This document shows positions 9,600-18,155 of a stretch of DNA of 64,000 nucleotides, piece by piece. The DNA is from an uncultured Algibacter sp. GTDB lineage: Bacteria; Bacteroidota; Bacteroidia; Flavobacteriales; Flavobacteriaceae. The stretch covers positions 1 through 64,000 of the forward strand of contig CALGNX010000025.1 in NCBI GenBank assembly GCA_937958265.1, read 5' to 3'. Every line of letters begins with the position of its first letter. Within the stretch, counting starts at the first letter, position 1. The notes below the pieces were generated by a model. It ran no database searches and was not told the origin of the DNA. It was given only the letters and a program-made list of their open reading frames with translations. Both the position numbers and the translations under genes were made by a program.

Positions 9600-9672
9600 A
9601 TATTAATAGATTATTTGTGCTTTAATAATGTTTTTTAATGCCAAATAATTTTAAACATAAACACATTTTACT

Positions 9673-10461
9673 ATGCAAACACAAAAAGTTACAGAACATA
9701 TTGTAAATTGGTTAAAAGATTACGCTAGTAATGCTGGCGTTAAAGGTTTTGTTATTGGTATCTCTGGGGGTATTGACTCTGCTGTAACCTCAACTTTATG
9801 TGCGGAAACAGGCCTGAAGGTATTGTGTGTTGAAATGCCTATTCATCAAGCAGATAGCCATGTTAGTAGAGCACAAGAACACATTGCTCAACTAAAATCA
9901 CGATATAATAATGTTGAAGACACTCGAGCAAACTTAACACCTGTTTTTGAAGCTTTTAAAACAGAAGTCTCTTTGGATGGAAACCAAGACACTATTGATA
10001 TGGCGTTAGCAAATACCCGAGCTAGATTAAGAATGACAACACTTTACTATTATGCCGGAATATACAACCTGTTAGTAGCTGGAACAGGAAATAAGGTAGA
10101 AGATTTTGGTGTTGGCTTTTATACAAAATATGGTGATGGTGGTGTCGATTTAAGTCCTATTGCAGATTTAATGAAGTCTGAAGTTTATAAAGTTGGTAAA
10201 TTTTTAAAAGTACCTACATCAATAATGCAAGCTTCTCCTAGCGATGGCTTATTTGGAGACTCCAGAAGTGACGAAGACCAAATTGGTGCCTCGTACCCTG
10301 AATTAGAATGGGCCATGGAAATGGATGATAACAATAAGGTTATACAAGATTTTACAGGACGAGAAAAAGAAGTATTTAAAATCTATAAACAATTTAATAA
10401 GAAAAATAAACATAAAATGAATTCCATTCCTGTTTGTGACATCCCTATTGATTTGATGTAA
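9673..10461 (+). CDS. nadE: NAD+ synthetase, ammonia-dependent type
   Basis: Makes NAD+ from nicotinic acid adenine dinucleotide, ATP and ammonia in the cytosol. The PP-loop ATP pyrophosphatase motif SGGIDSAV lies at about residue 31, and the substrate-binding segment VAGTGNKVEDFGVGFYTKYGDGG and the SPSDGLFGD loop are present. At 262 residues it has the synthetase domain only, with no N-terminal glutaminase domain, so it should use free ammonia. It is divergent from gldB and upstream of the response regulator, as in other flavobacteria. Confidence 0.95.
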   Translation: MQTQKVTEHIVNWLKDYASNAGVKGFVIGISGGIDSAVTSTLCAETGLKVLCVEMPIHQADSHVSRAQEHIAQLKSRYNNVEDTRANLTPVFEAFKTEVSLDGNQDTIDMALANTRARLRMTTLYYYAGIYNLLVAGTGNKVEDFGVGFYTKYGDGGVDLSPIADLMKSEVYKVGKFLKVPTSIMQASPSDGLFGDSRSDEDQIGASYPELEWAMEMDDNNKVIQDFTGREKEVFKIYKQFNKKNKHKMNSIPVCDIPIDLM

Positions 10462-10464
10462 AAA

Positions 10465-10495
10465 TTGCAAATTATTTAAAAAAGCCTTATTTTTG
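10465..10495 (+). promoter_or_regulatory. Promoter of the response-regulator gene
   Basis: TTG at 10465-10467 and TATTTTTG at 10488-10495 are separated by 20 bases, matching the Bacteroidota -33/-7 arrangement. It lies immediately after the nadE stop and 63 bases before the regulator start, so the regulator probably has its own promoter. Confidence 0.55.
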
Positions 10496-10558
10496 CATTT
10501 AGTTCATTCTCTCACATGAACTTAGTATTAAATAATTTTAAAAAAAACAAGAAGAATT

Positions 10559-11191
10559 ATGATTAGATTACTAATTGCAGACAACCACCCAATTACAAGA
10601 AAAGGGCTCGAAGTATTGTTTTCATTAACCTCAGAAATTAAAATTGTTGGCGGTGTTGAAGATGGTGAAGCTATTTTAGACTTTGTAAGAAAAAACCCGG
10701 TTGATGTTATTTTAATGGAAACCGATTTTCCAAAATTAAATGGCTTAACAGTGCTACGACATTTAAAACAAGATTTTCCGGAAATTAAAACCGTAATTCT
10801 TAGTGCTCAACCAGAGGAGGTTTATGCTATAAACGCTATTAAGGCTGGAGCTGTTGGTTATCTAAATAAGTCTGTAAATGTTATTACTATTAATGAAGCC
10901 ATTATGAAGGTACATGAAGGTGGCATACATTTAAGTAATGTATTAACCCAACAACTTGCTTTTGGCACTAGAACTAACAAAGAAGGTACATTTTATAAAA
11001 AACTTTCTACCAGAGAATCTGAAGTTTTAAAACTTTTAACTATTGGAAGAAAGAATAAAGAAATTTCTAAGGAGTTAGATATAAATGAAAAAACAGTAAG
11101 TACGTATAAAGCGCGTTTAATGCGCAAGCTTAAAGTTAATAATTTAGTAGATTTAGTAAATCAGGCTAAACTTACCCAAGAAGCCGTATAA
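10559..11191 (+). CDS. NarL/LuxR-type response regulator with Glu at the phosphoacceptor site
   Basis: A 210-residue regulator with an N-terminal receiver domain (about 1-120) and a C-terminal LuxR-type helix-turn-helix (about 145-205: LSTRESEVLKLL, then EISKELDINEKTVSTY). The receiver deviates at key sites. The acidic pocket reads IADNHP (Asp8 then Asn9, where most relatives have Asp-Asp), and the phosphoacceptor position reads LMETDFPKLNG, so Glu54 replaces the conserved Asp. The Ser of VILSA and the Lys of YLNKS are kept. No histidine kinase is adjacent. It may act without phosphorylation, with Glu54 mimicking the phosphorylated state (inference). The stop lies four bases from the convergent dnaG stop. 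Confidence 0.9.
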   Translation: MIRLLIADNHPITRKGLEVLFSLTSEIKIVGGVEDGEAILDFVRKNPVDVILMETDFPKLNGLTVLRHLKQDFPEIKTVILSAQPEEVYAINAIKAGAVGYLNKSVNVITINEAIMKVHEGGIHLSNVLTQQLAFGTRTNKEGTFYKKLSTRESEVLKLLTIGRKNKEISKELDINEKTVSTYKARLMRKLKVNNLVDLVNQAKLTQEAV

Positions 11192-11195
11192 GTTT

Positions 11196-13154
11196 TTATA
11201 GAACTCTATTTAACTTTCTAGATAGTAACATTTTTAGACCCGAATAGTCTTTTACTTCTTCAAGTATATTTCTATTCGTGTCTATTTTGTTTTGTAAGGT
11301 TTGTTGTTGAAAATCCTTAACCTTTTGATCTATTAAAAAACAACGTAAATTCAGTATAGTTTCGCTTACTAATTGAGCTACACTATGCAATTTCTGTTTA
11401 GGAAAAATATTCATTCTATTCCAATCATCTAAAGTATAGCGCTCATCCTCCATCAATATTGTAGTAATTTCGTTGGCCATAACTTGATCAACAGAATTTA
11501 TAAATGTTTTAAGTTCGAATACAGTATCCTGGTTTAATCTATCGATAACTGTATAATAAAGGGTTTTAAAATTTTCGTTTGTAAACTCCATCTCATCATC
11601 CTGTAAGTCTAAAAACACTTTTTCAAACACCTTTGCCTCTTGTATTATAGGCTCTAAAACTAAATCGCCTTTATCATTTTCTTTTAAAACCAAATCTTCA
11701 AAATCCTCTGTTTTATTTCCGTAAAGCAAAAGAATTTCAATAATTTTTCGCTCTAATAAATATTGAACATCAACTTTTTTAACGGGTTGTTGGTGCTTTA
11801 TTACATCAAAAGCTTTTTGTTCAGATTTGTTTTTCTTTTCAGCTTCCTGAGATTCTTTTTTATCCATTTGTGCTAGGGTAGTGAAAAGAACCTCCTCACT
11901 AATATCCATAATTCTAGCACATTCTTGAATATAAATCTCCTTTTTTATGCGGTCTGGAATTTTAGAGATACTACTAACTATATCTCTTACGGTATCTGCT
12001 TTTTTTATTGGATCGTTTTTAGAATCTTCAAATAAAACAGACGCCTTAAACTGTATAAAATCTTTTGCGTTATCATTTAAATAGGCCGTTAATTCCTCTA
12101 AAGTATTTTGCCTTGAAAAACTATCTGGATCTTCGCCTTCAGGAAAAGTACATACACGTACGTTCATGCCCTGCTCTAAAATTAAATCAATACCGCGAAG
12201 CGATGCACGCATTCCTGCAGCATCTCCATCAAACAGCACAGTTATATTTTTTGTAAGCCGGTTAATAAGTCTAATCTGCTCGGATGTTAAAGCCGTCCCT
12301 GAAGACGATACCACGTTCTGTATACCGGTTTGATGGAACTGAATAACATCCGTATAACCTTCAACCAAGTAACAATTATCCTCTTTTGCTATAGTTTGCT
12401 TAGCATGGTAAATACCATATAGCACTTTACTTTTGTGGTAAATATCACTCTCTGGTGAATTTACATATTTTGCAGATTTTTTATCGGTAATTAAAATACG
12501 ACCACCATAACCCAAAACACGACCACTCATACTTTTTATAGGAAACATAACGCGCCCCTTAAATCTATCAAAACGCTTAGCTTCTTTTACGATAGTTAAT
12601 CCCGTTTTTTCCAAAAAATCGATGTTATAACCTTGTTTTAATGCAGTGTCTGTAAAGGCTTGCCATTCGTTTAAGGAATATCCTAAATCAAATTTTTTAA
12701 TAGTTTCACTGGTAAATCCACGTTCTTTAAAATAACTTAAACCTATAGATCTTCCTTGGTCTGTTTTATGTAGCACATTTTGAAAATAGGTATTTGCAAA
12801 CTCGCTTACTAAATACAAACTTTCGCGCTCGTTGGCCTTTTCTTTTTGTTCGTTAGATTGCTCCGTCTCCTCTATTTCAATATTATACTTTTTAGCTAAA
12901 TATCGCAATGCCTCAGGATATGTAAAATGCTCATGTTCCATTAAAAAAGAAACTGCTGTACCACCTTTTCCTGTAGAAAAATCCTTCCAAATTTGCTTTA
13001 CCGGAGACACCATAAAACTAGGCGATCGCTCGTCGCTAAAAGGGCTTAAACCTTTAAAATTACTTCCTGCCTTTTTAAGTTGTACAAAATCGCCTATAAC
13101 CTCCTCAACCCGAGAAGTTTCAAATATTTGATCTATGGATGATGGTGATATCAA
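11196..13154 (-). CDS. dnaG: DNA primase DnaG lacking the zinc-ribbon ligands
   Basis: Synthesises RNA primers at the replication fork. Domain order is an N-terminal CHC2-type domain (about 1-100), an RNA polymerase core with TOPRIM (CYLVEGYTDVI, then ITVLFDGDAAGMRAS with the metal-binding acidic residues), and a helicase-binding C-terminus. At 652 residues the length is normal. The zinc ribbon normally carries Cys-x2-His...Cys-x2-Cys. Here these positions are Ser37 and Ser40 (GLSPFSDERSPSF) and Asp58 and Thr61 (IWKDFSTGKGG), at the spacing seen in E. coli DnaG, so none of the four ligands remains. The surrounding fold residues (SPSF, VSP, GKGG) are conserved, so this is not a degenerate gene. 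Confidence 0.94.
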   Translation of the reverse strand: MISPSSIDQIFETSRVEEVIGDFVQLKKAGSNFKGLSPFSDERSPSFMVSPVKQIWKDFSTGKGGTAVSFLMEHEHFTYPEALRYLAKKYNIEIEETEQSNEQKEKANERESLYLVSEFANTYFQNVLHKTDQGRSIGLSYFKERGFTSETIKKFDLGYSLNEWQAFTDTALKQGYNIDFLEKTGLTIVKEAKRFDRFKGRVMFPIKSMSGRVLGYGGRILITDKKSAKYVNSPESDIYHKSKVLYGIYHAKQTIAKEDNCYLVEGYTDVIQFHQTGIQNVVSSSGTALTSEQIRLINRLTKNITVLFDGDAAGMRASLRGIDLILEQGMNVRVCTFPEGEDPDSFSRQNTLEELTAYLNDNAKDFIQFKASVLFEDSKNDPIKKADTVRDIVSSISKIPDRIKKEIYIQECARIMDISEEVLFTTLAQMDKKESQEAEKKNKSEQKAFDVIKHQQPVKKVDVQYLLERKIIEILLLYGNKTEDFEDLVLKENDKGDLVLEPIIQEAKVFEKVFLDLQDDEMEFTNENFKTLYYTVIDRLNQDTVFELKTFINSVDQVMANEITTILMEDERYTLDDWNRMNIFPKQKLHSVAQLVSETILNLRCFLIDQKVKDFQQQTLQNKIDTNRNILEEVKDYSGLKMLLSRKLNRVL

Positions 13155-13578
13155 GTCTAGTTTCTTTTTTTATAGAGTGTAAAAATACTATATTTTACAG
13201 TAGTTTAACGTACTCCCTTATGTAAAGGATTAAAAAAACAATTTAAACAATCCCCAAAGCTATAACGTAAATCTACGCCTGTACTACAAAACGTTTAAGT
13301 AGTAATGCCTACTCAAAAAATATAAATCTATTTGTTATGCGCACTTTTACTATTTTATGTAAAAATTTAAAAAATATAACATTATTACAACTCTAAAAGA
13401 ATTAAAACATGACCTTTTAAGCTAAGTGCAACTAGGAAGATACTAATTAGAGAACCTAAAAAAAGTACATTTAGATTTATTTACGACAAAAAACAAACAT
13501 CGTTGATTTTTCTACAACCACTTAAGAAATATCTTTAGGTTTATTCAAAAAATAGTTACATTTAAAAAAAGTTAGACC
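13155..13578. other. Intergenic region upstream of the ATP-grasp cassette
   Basis: This 424-base divergent gap lies between dnaG (-) and the ATP-grasp gene (+). I see no coding frame. A box TATCTTTA at 13530-13537, one base off TAnnTTTG, lies 41 bases before the ATP-grasp start, with a TTG at 13503-13505 at the slightly long spacing of 24. It is the best promoter candidate for the cassette. Confidence 0.4.
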
Positions 13579-15021
13579 ATGAGCAATAAGCATCTATTTT
13601 CCTCGTATGACTTACTCCCTAAAACCTGGGATGAAATGTATCGTGACAATTCAGAATTTAGAACGCAGTACGAAGAGTTTATAAAATATCTAGAAAACAC
13701 ATCTCCTGAAAAACTTACAAAAAAAGAAGATTTATCCAAACAGCTTTTTATGAGCCAAGGTGTAACCTTTACCGTTTATAACGACAATGAGGGTATTGAA
13801 AAAATTTTCCCTTTTGATATTGTACCAAGAATAATTACCGCGAACGAATGGGCTAAAATAGATCTAGGTATAAAACAAAGACTAAAAGCACTAAATCTTT
13901 TTATTAAAGACATATATAATGACCAATTTATAATTAAAGATGGCATTATTCCTGGAGAATTAATTTATTCTAACCCGAGTTACTTACGGGAAATGAAAGG
14001 TGTAAAAGTGCCACACGATGTTTACGTACATATTTCTGGTGTAGATTTAATTAGAAATAATGATGGCGAATTTTATGTGCTTGAAGATAATTTAAGAACG
14101 CCGTCTGGTGTAAGCTATATGCTGGAAAACAGAAAAATATCCAAACGTTTGTTCCCTGGAATTTTACCTAAAAGCAAAGTGAAATCTGTATCCAACTACC
14201 CTAGTTTATTATATAAAAAACTCAAAGGACTTTCAAATAAAACAGACCCTAATGTTGTTTTATTAACCCCAGGCATTTATAACTCAGCATACTACGAACA
14301 TACTACATTAGCACGATTAATGGGCATTGAATTGGTTGAAGGAACAGATCTTGTTGTTAAAAACCATTTTGTTTACATGAAAACTACCAACGGTTTAAAG
14401 CAAGTAGATGTAATTTACAGACGGGTTGATGATGATTTTTTAGATCCATTAGAATTTAACGCTAAAAGTGTTTTAGGTGTCGCAGGTATTATGGCGGCAT
14501 ACAGAAAACAAAATGTAGTTATTGTAAATGCCCCAGGCACAGGTATTGCAGACGATAAAGCTGTTTATATTTATGTACCAGATATGATACACTATTATTT
14601 AGATGAAGAACCCATTTTAAAAAATATTGAAACCTACCAATTAGGCCAACCTGATGAGCTCGAATACGTAATCAAAAATATAAAAGAAATGGTTATAAAA
14701 AAAACAGATGGTAGTGGCGGTTACGGTATGCTTATGGGGCACGAAGCATCTAACGAAGAAATAAAAGGCTACCTAAATAACGTGTATAAAAATCCAGATA
14801 ATTTTATTGCTCAACCTATTTTACACCTCTCCACAGCGCCTTGTTTTATCGATGGTAAATTATCGCCCCGTTGTATCGATTTAAGACCCTTTGCTCTATC
14901 AGGCAGAGATGGTATAGATATTTGCCCCGGTGGGCTAACACGTGTAGCTTTAAAGAAAGGTTCTTTAGTAGTAAATAGTTCTCAGGGCGGCGGCAGTAAA
15001 GACACTTGGGTAATAGAATAA
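13579..15021 (+). CDS. Circularly permuted ATP-grasp protein (COG2308-like)
   Basis: A 480-residue protein of the circularly permuted ATP-grasp type (DUF404/DUF407). Visible signatures: TFTVYNDNEGIEKIFPFDIVPR (about 72-93), VLEDNLRTPSGVSYMLENR (about 175), VDVIYRRVDDDFLDP (about 275), VIKKTDGSGGYGMLMG (about 372) and IAQPILHLSTAP followed by CIDLRPFAL near the end. ATP-grasp enzymes join a carboxylate to an amine or thiol through an acyl-phosphate. For this subfamily a role in ribosome-independent peptide bond formation or peptide tagging has been predicted from genome context, but the substrate is unknown. It leads a compact three-gene operon with the alpha-E and transglutaminase-like genes, 19 bases from the next start. 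Confidence 0.9.
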   Translation: MSNKHLFSSYDLLPKTWDEMYRDNSEFRTQYEEFIKYLENTSPEKLTKKEDLSKQLFMSQGVTFTVYNDNEGIEKIFPFDIVPRIITANEWAKIDLGIKQRLKALNLFIKDIYNDQFIIKDGIIPGELIYSNPSYLREMKGVKVPHDVYVHISGVDLIRNNDGEFYVLEDNLRTPSGVSYMLENRKISKRLFPGILPKSKVKSVSNYPSLLYKKLKGLSNKTDPNVVLLTPGIYNSAYYEHTTLARLMGIELVEGTDLVVKNHFVYMKTTNGLKQVDVIYRRVDDDFLDPLEFNAKSVLGVAGIMAAYRKQNVVIVNAPGTGIADDKAVYIYVPDMIHYYLDEEPILKNIETYQLGQPDELEYVIKNIKEMVIKKTDGSGGYGMLMGHEASNEEIKGYLNNVYKNPDNFIAQPILHLSTAPCFIDGKLSPRCIDLRPFALSGRDGIDICPGGLTRVALKKGSLVVNSSQGGGSKDTWVIE

Positions 15022-15040
15022 ATTTGAAAATAACTTATAT

Positions 15041-15964
15041 ATGTTAAGTAGAGTAGCAAATAACCTTATTTGGTTAGATAGATATATGGAGCGGGGTAAT
15101 GGTATTTTAGGCTTACTGAAAGTAAATTATTATGCCTACCAAGACTCTCCTGAACTTTTTTCGTGGACACCTATTATAAAAACGTTTACAGCTTACGATA
15201 GCGATTTTTTTACCGAAGCCCCACTAGAATGTATTCATTTTATGGTATTAAACACGACCAACTCCAATTCTATAATAAATATTGTTACCAAGGCTAGGGA
15301 AAATGCCAGAAGTATACAAGAGCATATCTCTAGAGAGCTCTGGTTATGCATTAATAATTACTATCTATACCTAACAGATACAGAATTATCTAAAAAATTA
15401 GAAGAAGACCCTATTCAATTCTTAGAAGACATTAGAAAATACCATCTAATTTACTTTGGCACGGAACAATTTACACAAGAGCGCGGTGCTTCTTATTATT
15501 TTATGAATATTGGTAAATTCTTAGAACGCGTTACCCTTATATCAGACTTTACGGCTTTAAAACTCATAAACGTTGGTAACACTTCAGACGAGCTAGAAAA
15601 AAGTTTTTACTTAAAAAACCTATTACTTTCCATAGGTGGCTACCAATTATACATAAAAAAGCATAAATCAACCTTTAATGAAGAACATATTATTAGGCTG
15701 GTGTTTCAAGACAAACTATTTCCAAGATCTATTTATTACTGTATAAATAAATTAAGTAGATATACTAAAGCTTTAATTGATTCCAATGAATTAGAAAAAG
15801 ATAATATTGATTTCTTGTTAGGAAAACTAGAAAGCACCATTAAATATACCACTATGGAAAATATAAATAGTAAAGGTTTAAATAACTTTATTACTGATAT
15901 TAAAGAAGATATTAGAAATATTTCAATAAATATTAACGCTGTTTATTATTCTCAAAATAATTGA
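15041..15964 (+). CDS. Alpha-E domain protein (DUF403, COG2307-like)
   Basis: A 307-residue, mostly helical protein. It begins with MLSRVANNLIWLDRYMERG, the characteristic opening of the alpha-E family, and contains ARSIQEHISRELWLCINNYYLYL (about 90-110) and GKFLERVTLISDFTALKL (about 165). No enzymatic motif is evident. The family is found almost exclusively next to or fused with the permuted ATP-grasp protein and is thought to work with it. It sits 19 bases after the ATP-grasp gene and 12 bases before the transglutaminase-like gene. Biochemical role unknown. Confidence 0.9.
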   Translation: MLSRVANNLIWLDRYMERGNGILGLLKVNYYAYQDSPELFSWTPIIKTFTAYDSDFFTEAPLECIHFMVLNTTNSNSIINIVTKARENARSIQEHISRELWLCINNYYLYLTDTELSKKLEEDPIQFLEDIRKYHLIYFGTEQFTQERGASYYFMNIGKFLERVTLISDFTALKLINVGNTSDELEKSFYLKNLLLSIGGYQLYIKKHKSTFNEEHIIRLVFQDKLFPRSIYYCINKLSRYTKALIDSNELEKDNIDFLLGKLESTIKYTTMENINSKGLNNFITDIKEDIRNISININAVYYSQNN

Positions 15965-15976
15965 TATACAAATTTT

Positions 15977-16933
15977 ATGGCTACATTTTTTATTAAACAT
16001 ATTACAAAATATACATATAACAACCCTGTTATCGATAGTGCAACCCTAACACGATTACACCCTATAAATGATGATTACCAAAAGGTAGCATCACACTTAA
16101 TAACAATTACTAACAACCCTTTTATTGAAACGCATATCGATTATTTTAATAATCGTGTAGGCACCTTTATGATTACGGAACCACATAAAGAATTAAGTAT
16201 AATTTCTGAAATAGAAGTACATACAACCAATAAAATATTCCCAGAAGATAATATTAAAAGCACCGTACAATGGGATGAACTAAGGGCTATTAAAAATAAA
16301 ATTGATTTTATCGACTTCACAAAGCACAAAAACTTTAGTGGTAGCCAGAATGTTAAAGATATTATACTAGATAAAAAGTTAAAAATAAAAACACCCTACA
16401 AAGCCGTTTTAGAACTTTGCGAATACGTACACAATAATTTTGAATACAAATCTGGAATAACCAAAGTAGACACTAACCTAGAGGAAGCCTGGAAACTAAA
16501 AGCTGGTGTTTGCCAAGATTTTACAACAGTACTTTTACAAATGATTAAAATACTAGGTATTCCTGCCCGTTACGTAAGTGGTTACATCTGCCCGAATGAA
16601 GAAATTACACGTGGAGAAGGTGCCACGCATGCCTGGGTTGAAGCTTATATTCCTTTTTATGGCTGGCTTGGTATAGACCCTACTAATAATACCATTGCCA
16701 ATACACACCATGTACGCGTCGCTATAGGACGTAATTATAATGATTGTTCACCTGTTAAAGGTGTTTATAAAGGCTCTGTTAAGGCAGAAATGGGCGTAAA
16801 CGTTGAAATAAAAACAGCTAAAAGTAAAATATCACAGGAAATCGAACTAAATATCATCCCTGCACACCCCAAAAATAGCTACAAACGTAATTTAGAAATA
16901 AAAGAGCAACAAGTATTAGGGCAAAATCAATAA
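15977..16933 (+). CDS. Transglutaminase-like cysteine protease family protein
   Basis: A 318-residue cytosolic protein without signal peptide. The N-terminal bacterial transglutaminase-like domain (about 1-90, starting FFIKHITKYTYNNPV) precedes a papain-fold transglutaminase core. The catalytic triad is visible: Cys in AGVCQDFTTVLLQ (about residue 179), His in GATHAWVEAYIP (about 218) and Asp in WLGIDPTNN (about 235). It probably hydrolyses or forms amide bonds in the product of the neighbouring ATP-grasp enzyme (inference from the conserved three-gene arrangement). It is the last gene of the cassette; 204 bases without a gene follow. Confidence 0.92.
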   Translation: MATFFIKHITKYTYNNPVIDSATLTRLHPINDDYQKVASHLITITNNPFIETHIDYFNNRVGTFMITEPHKELSIISEIEVHTTNKIFPEDNIKSTVQWDELRAIKNKIDFIDFTKHKNFSGSQNVKDIILDKKLKIKTPYKAVLELCEYVHNNFEYKSGITKVDTNLEEAWKLKAGVCQDFTTVLLQMIKILGIPARYVSGYICPNEEITRGEGATHAWVEAYIPFYGWLGIDPTNNTIANTHHVRVAIGRNYNDCSPVKGVYKGSVKAEMGVNVEIKTAKSKISQEIELNIIPAHPKNSYKRNLEIKEQQVLGQNQ

Positions 16934-17137
16934 ATCATAGAGAACGATCTATTGGGTATAAAGCATTAAATGCCACCAAAAAACATCGGCCTTAACTACA
17001 ATTTTTAAAATCTATTTTTTGTAGCTAAAACTATAAAATTTCAATTTACCTTTATAATATTACGTTACTAGTTGAATTAACGCTGCACTAAATAAAAAGT
17101 AAATAGCCTTAGTATTTAAAGCATATTTTGGTTAGTA

Positions 17138-18115
17138 CTATTTTTTTCTCTCTATTACATAATTCACCATGAGCTCTAGTGAATTCCTGTAGTCCGACTG
17201 TGGATAGGTATGTAAAAGCTCAAGCGCCTCGGCCTGAAACACCTTCATTTTTGCAACAGCATAATCCAAACCACCGTTATCCTTTACAAAAGCGATTACT
17301 TCTTTAACGCGTTTGGTATTTTTATTATGGTTTTTAATGGAGTTTATAAGCCACTTTTTCTCTTTTTTAGCGACTTTATTTAGCACATAAATTAATGGTA
17401 AAGTCATTTTTTGCTCCTTAATATCTATACCCGTAGGCTTACCTATTTGCGCGCTACCATAATCAAACAAATCATCCTTTATCTGGAAAGCCATTCCTAT
17501 TAGCTCACCAAATTTACGCATAGTTTCAACGTGCACAGATTCCGGCTTTACCGAGGCCGCGCCCAAACTGCAACAGGCAGCAATTAAAGTAGCTGTTTTT
17601 TGGCGTATTATTTCGTAGTAAATATTTTCGGTAATATCTAATTTCCGTGCCTTTTCAATTTGAAGTAGCTCGCCCTCACTCATTTCTCGTACCGCAATCG
17701 AGATAATTTTAAGTAAATCGAAATCATTATTATCAATAGATAGTAATAAGCCCTTTGAGAGTAAAAAATCGCCAATTAAAATGGCTATTTTATTTTTCCA
17801 CAACGCATTAACGGAAAAAAAACCGCGTCTGCGATTGCTATCATCCACAACATCATCATGTAATAATGTTGCTGTGTGTATTAACTCTATAACAGATGCT
17901 CCTCTGTAAGTACGCTCGCAAACTTCGCCATTAGATACCATTTTGGCTACCAAAAAAACGAACATAGGCCGCATTTGCTTACCTTTTCGGTTTACAATGT
18001 AATGTGTAATTCTATTTAACAAAGCAACTTTACTAGACATGGAAAGTTGGAACTTTTGCTCGAAAAGATCCATTTCATAACCTACAGGTTGCTTAATTTG
18101 TTCGGTTACCTTCAA
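17138..18115 (-). CDS. Polyprenyl diphosphate synthase
   Basis: Trans-prenyltransferase that condenses isopentenyl diphosphate onto allylic diphosphates, probably making the side chain of menaquinone. Both aspartate-rich motifs are intact: first DDVVDD at 87-92 (LLHDDVVDDSNRRRG) and second KDDLFDYG (about 215). The lysine/arginine motif GKQMRP is at 45-50. At 325 residues the length fits medium/long-chain synthases. The chain length cannot be read from sequence with confidence. It is 40 bases downstream of rlmN on the same strand, so probably co-transcribed. Confidence 0.92.
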   Translation of the reverse strand: MKVTEQIKQPVGYEMDLFEQKFQLSMSSKVALLNRITHYIVNRKGKQMRPMFVFLVAKMVSNGEVCERTYRGASVIELIHTATLLHDDVVDDSNRRRGFFSVNALWKNKIAILIGDFLLSKGLLLSIDNNDFDLLKIISIAVREMSEGELLQIEKARKLDITENIYYEIIRQKTATLIAACCSLGAASVKPESVHVETMRKFGELIGMAFQIKDDLFDYGSAQIGKPTGIDIKEQKMTLPLIYVLNKVAKKEKKWLINSIKNHNKNTKRVKEVIAFVKDNGGLDYAVAKMKVFQAEALELLHTYPQSDYRNSLELMVNYVIERKK

Positions 18116-18155
18116 TAGTTTACTTTATAAATTTAAATATAACGAGTTTAAAGTT

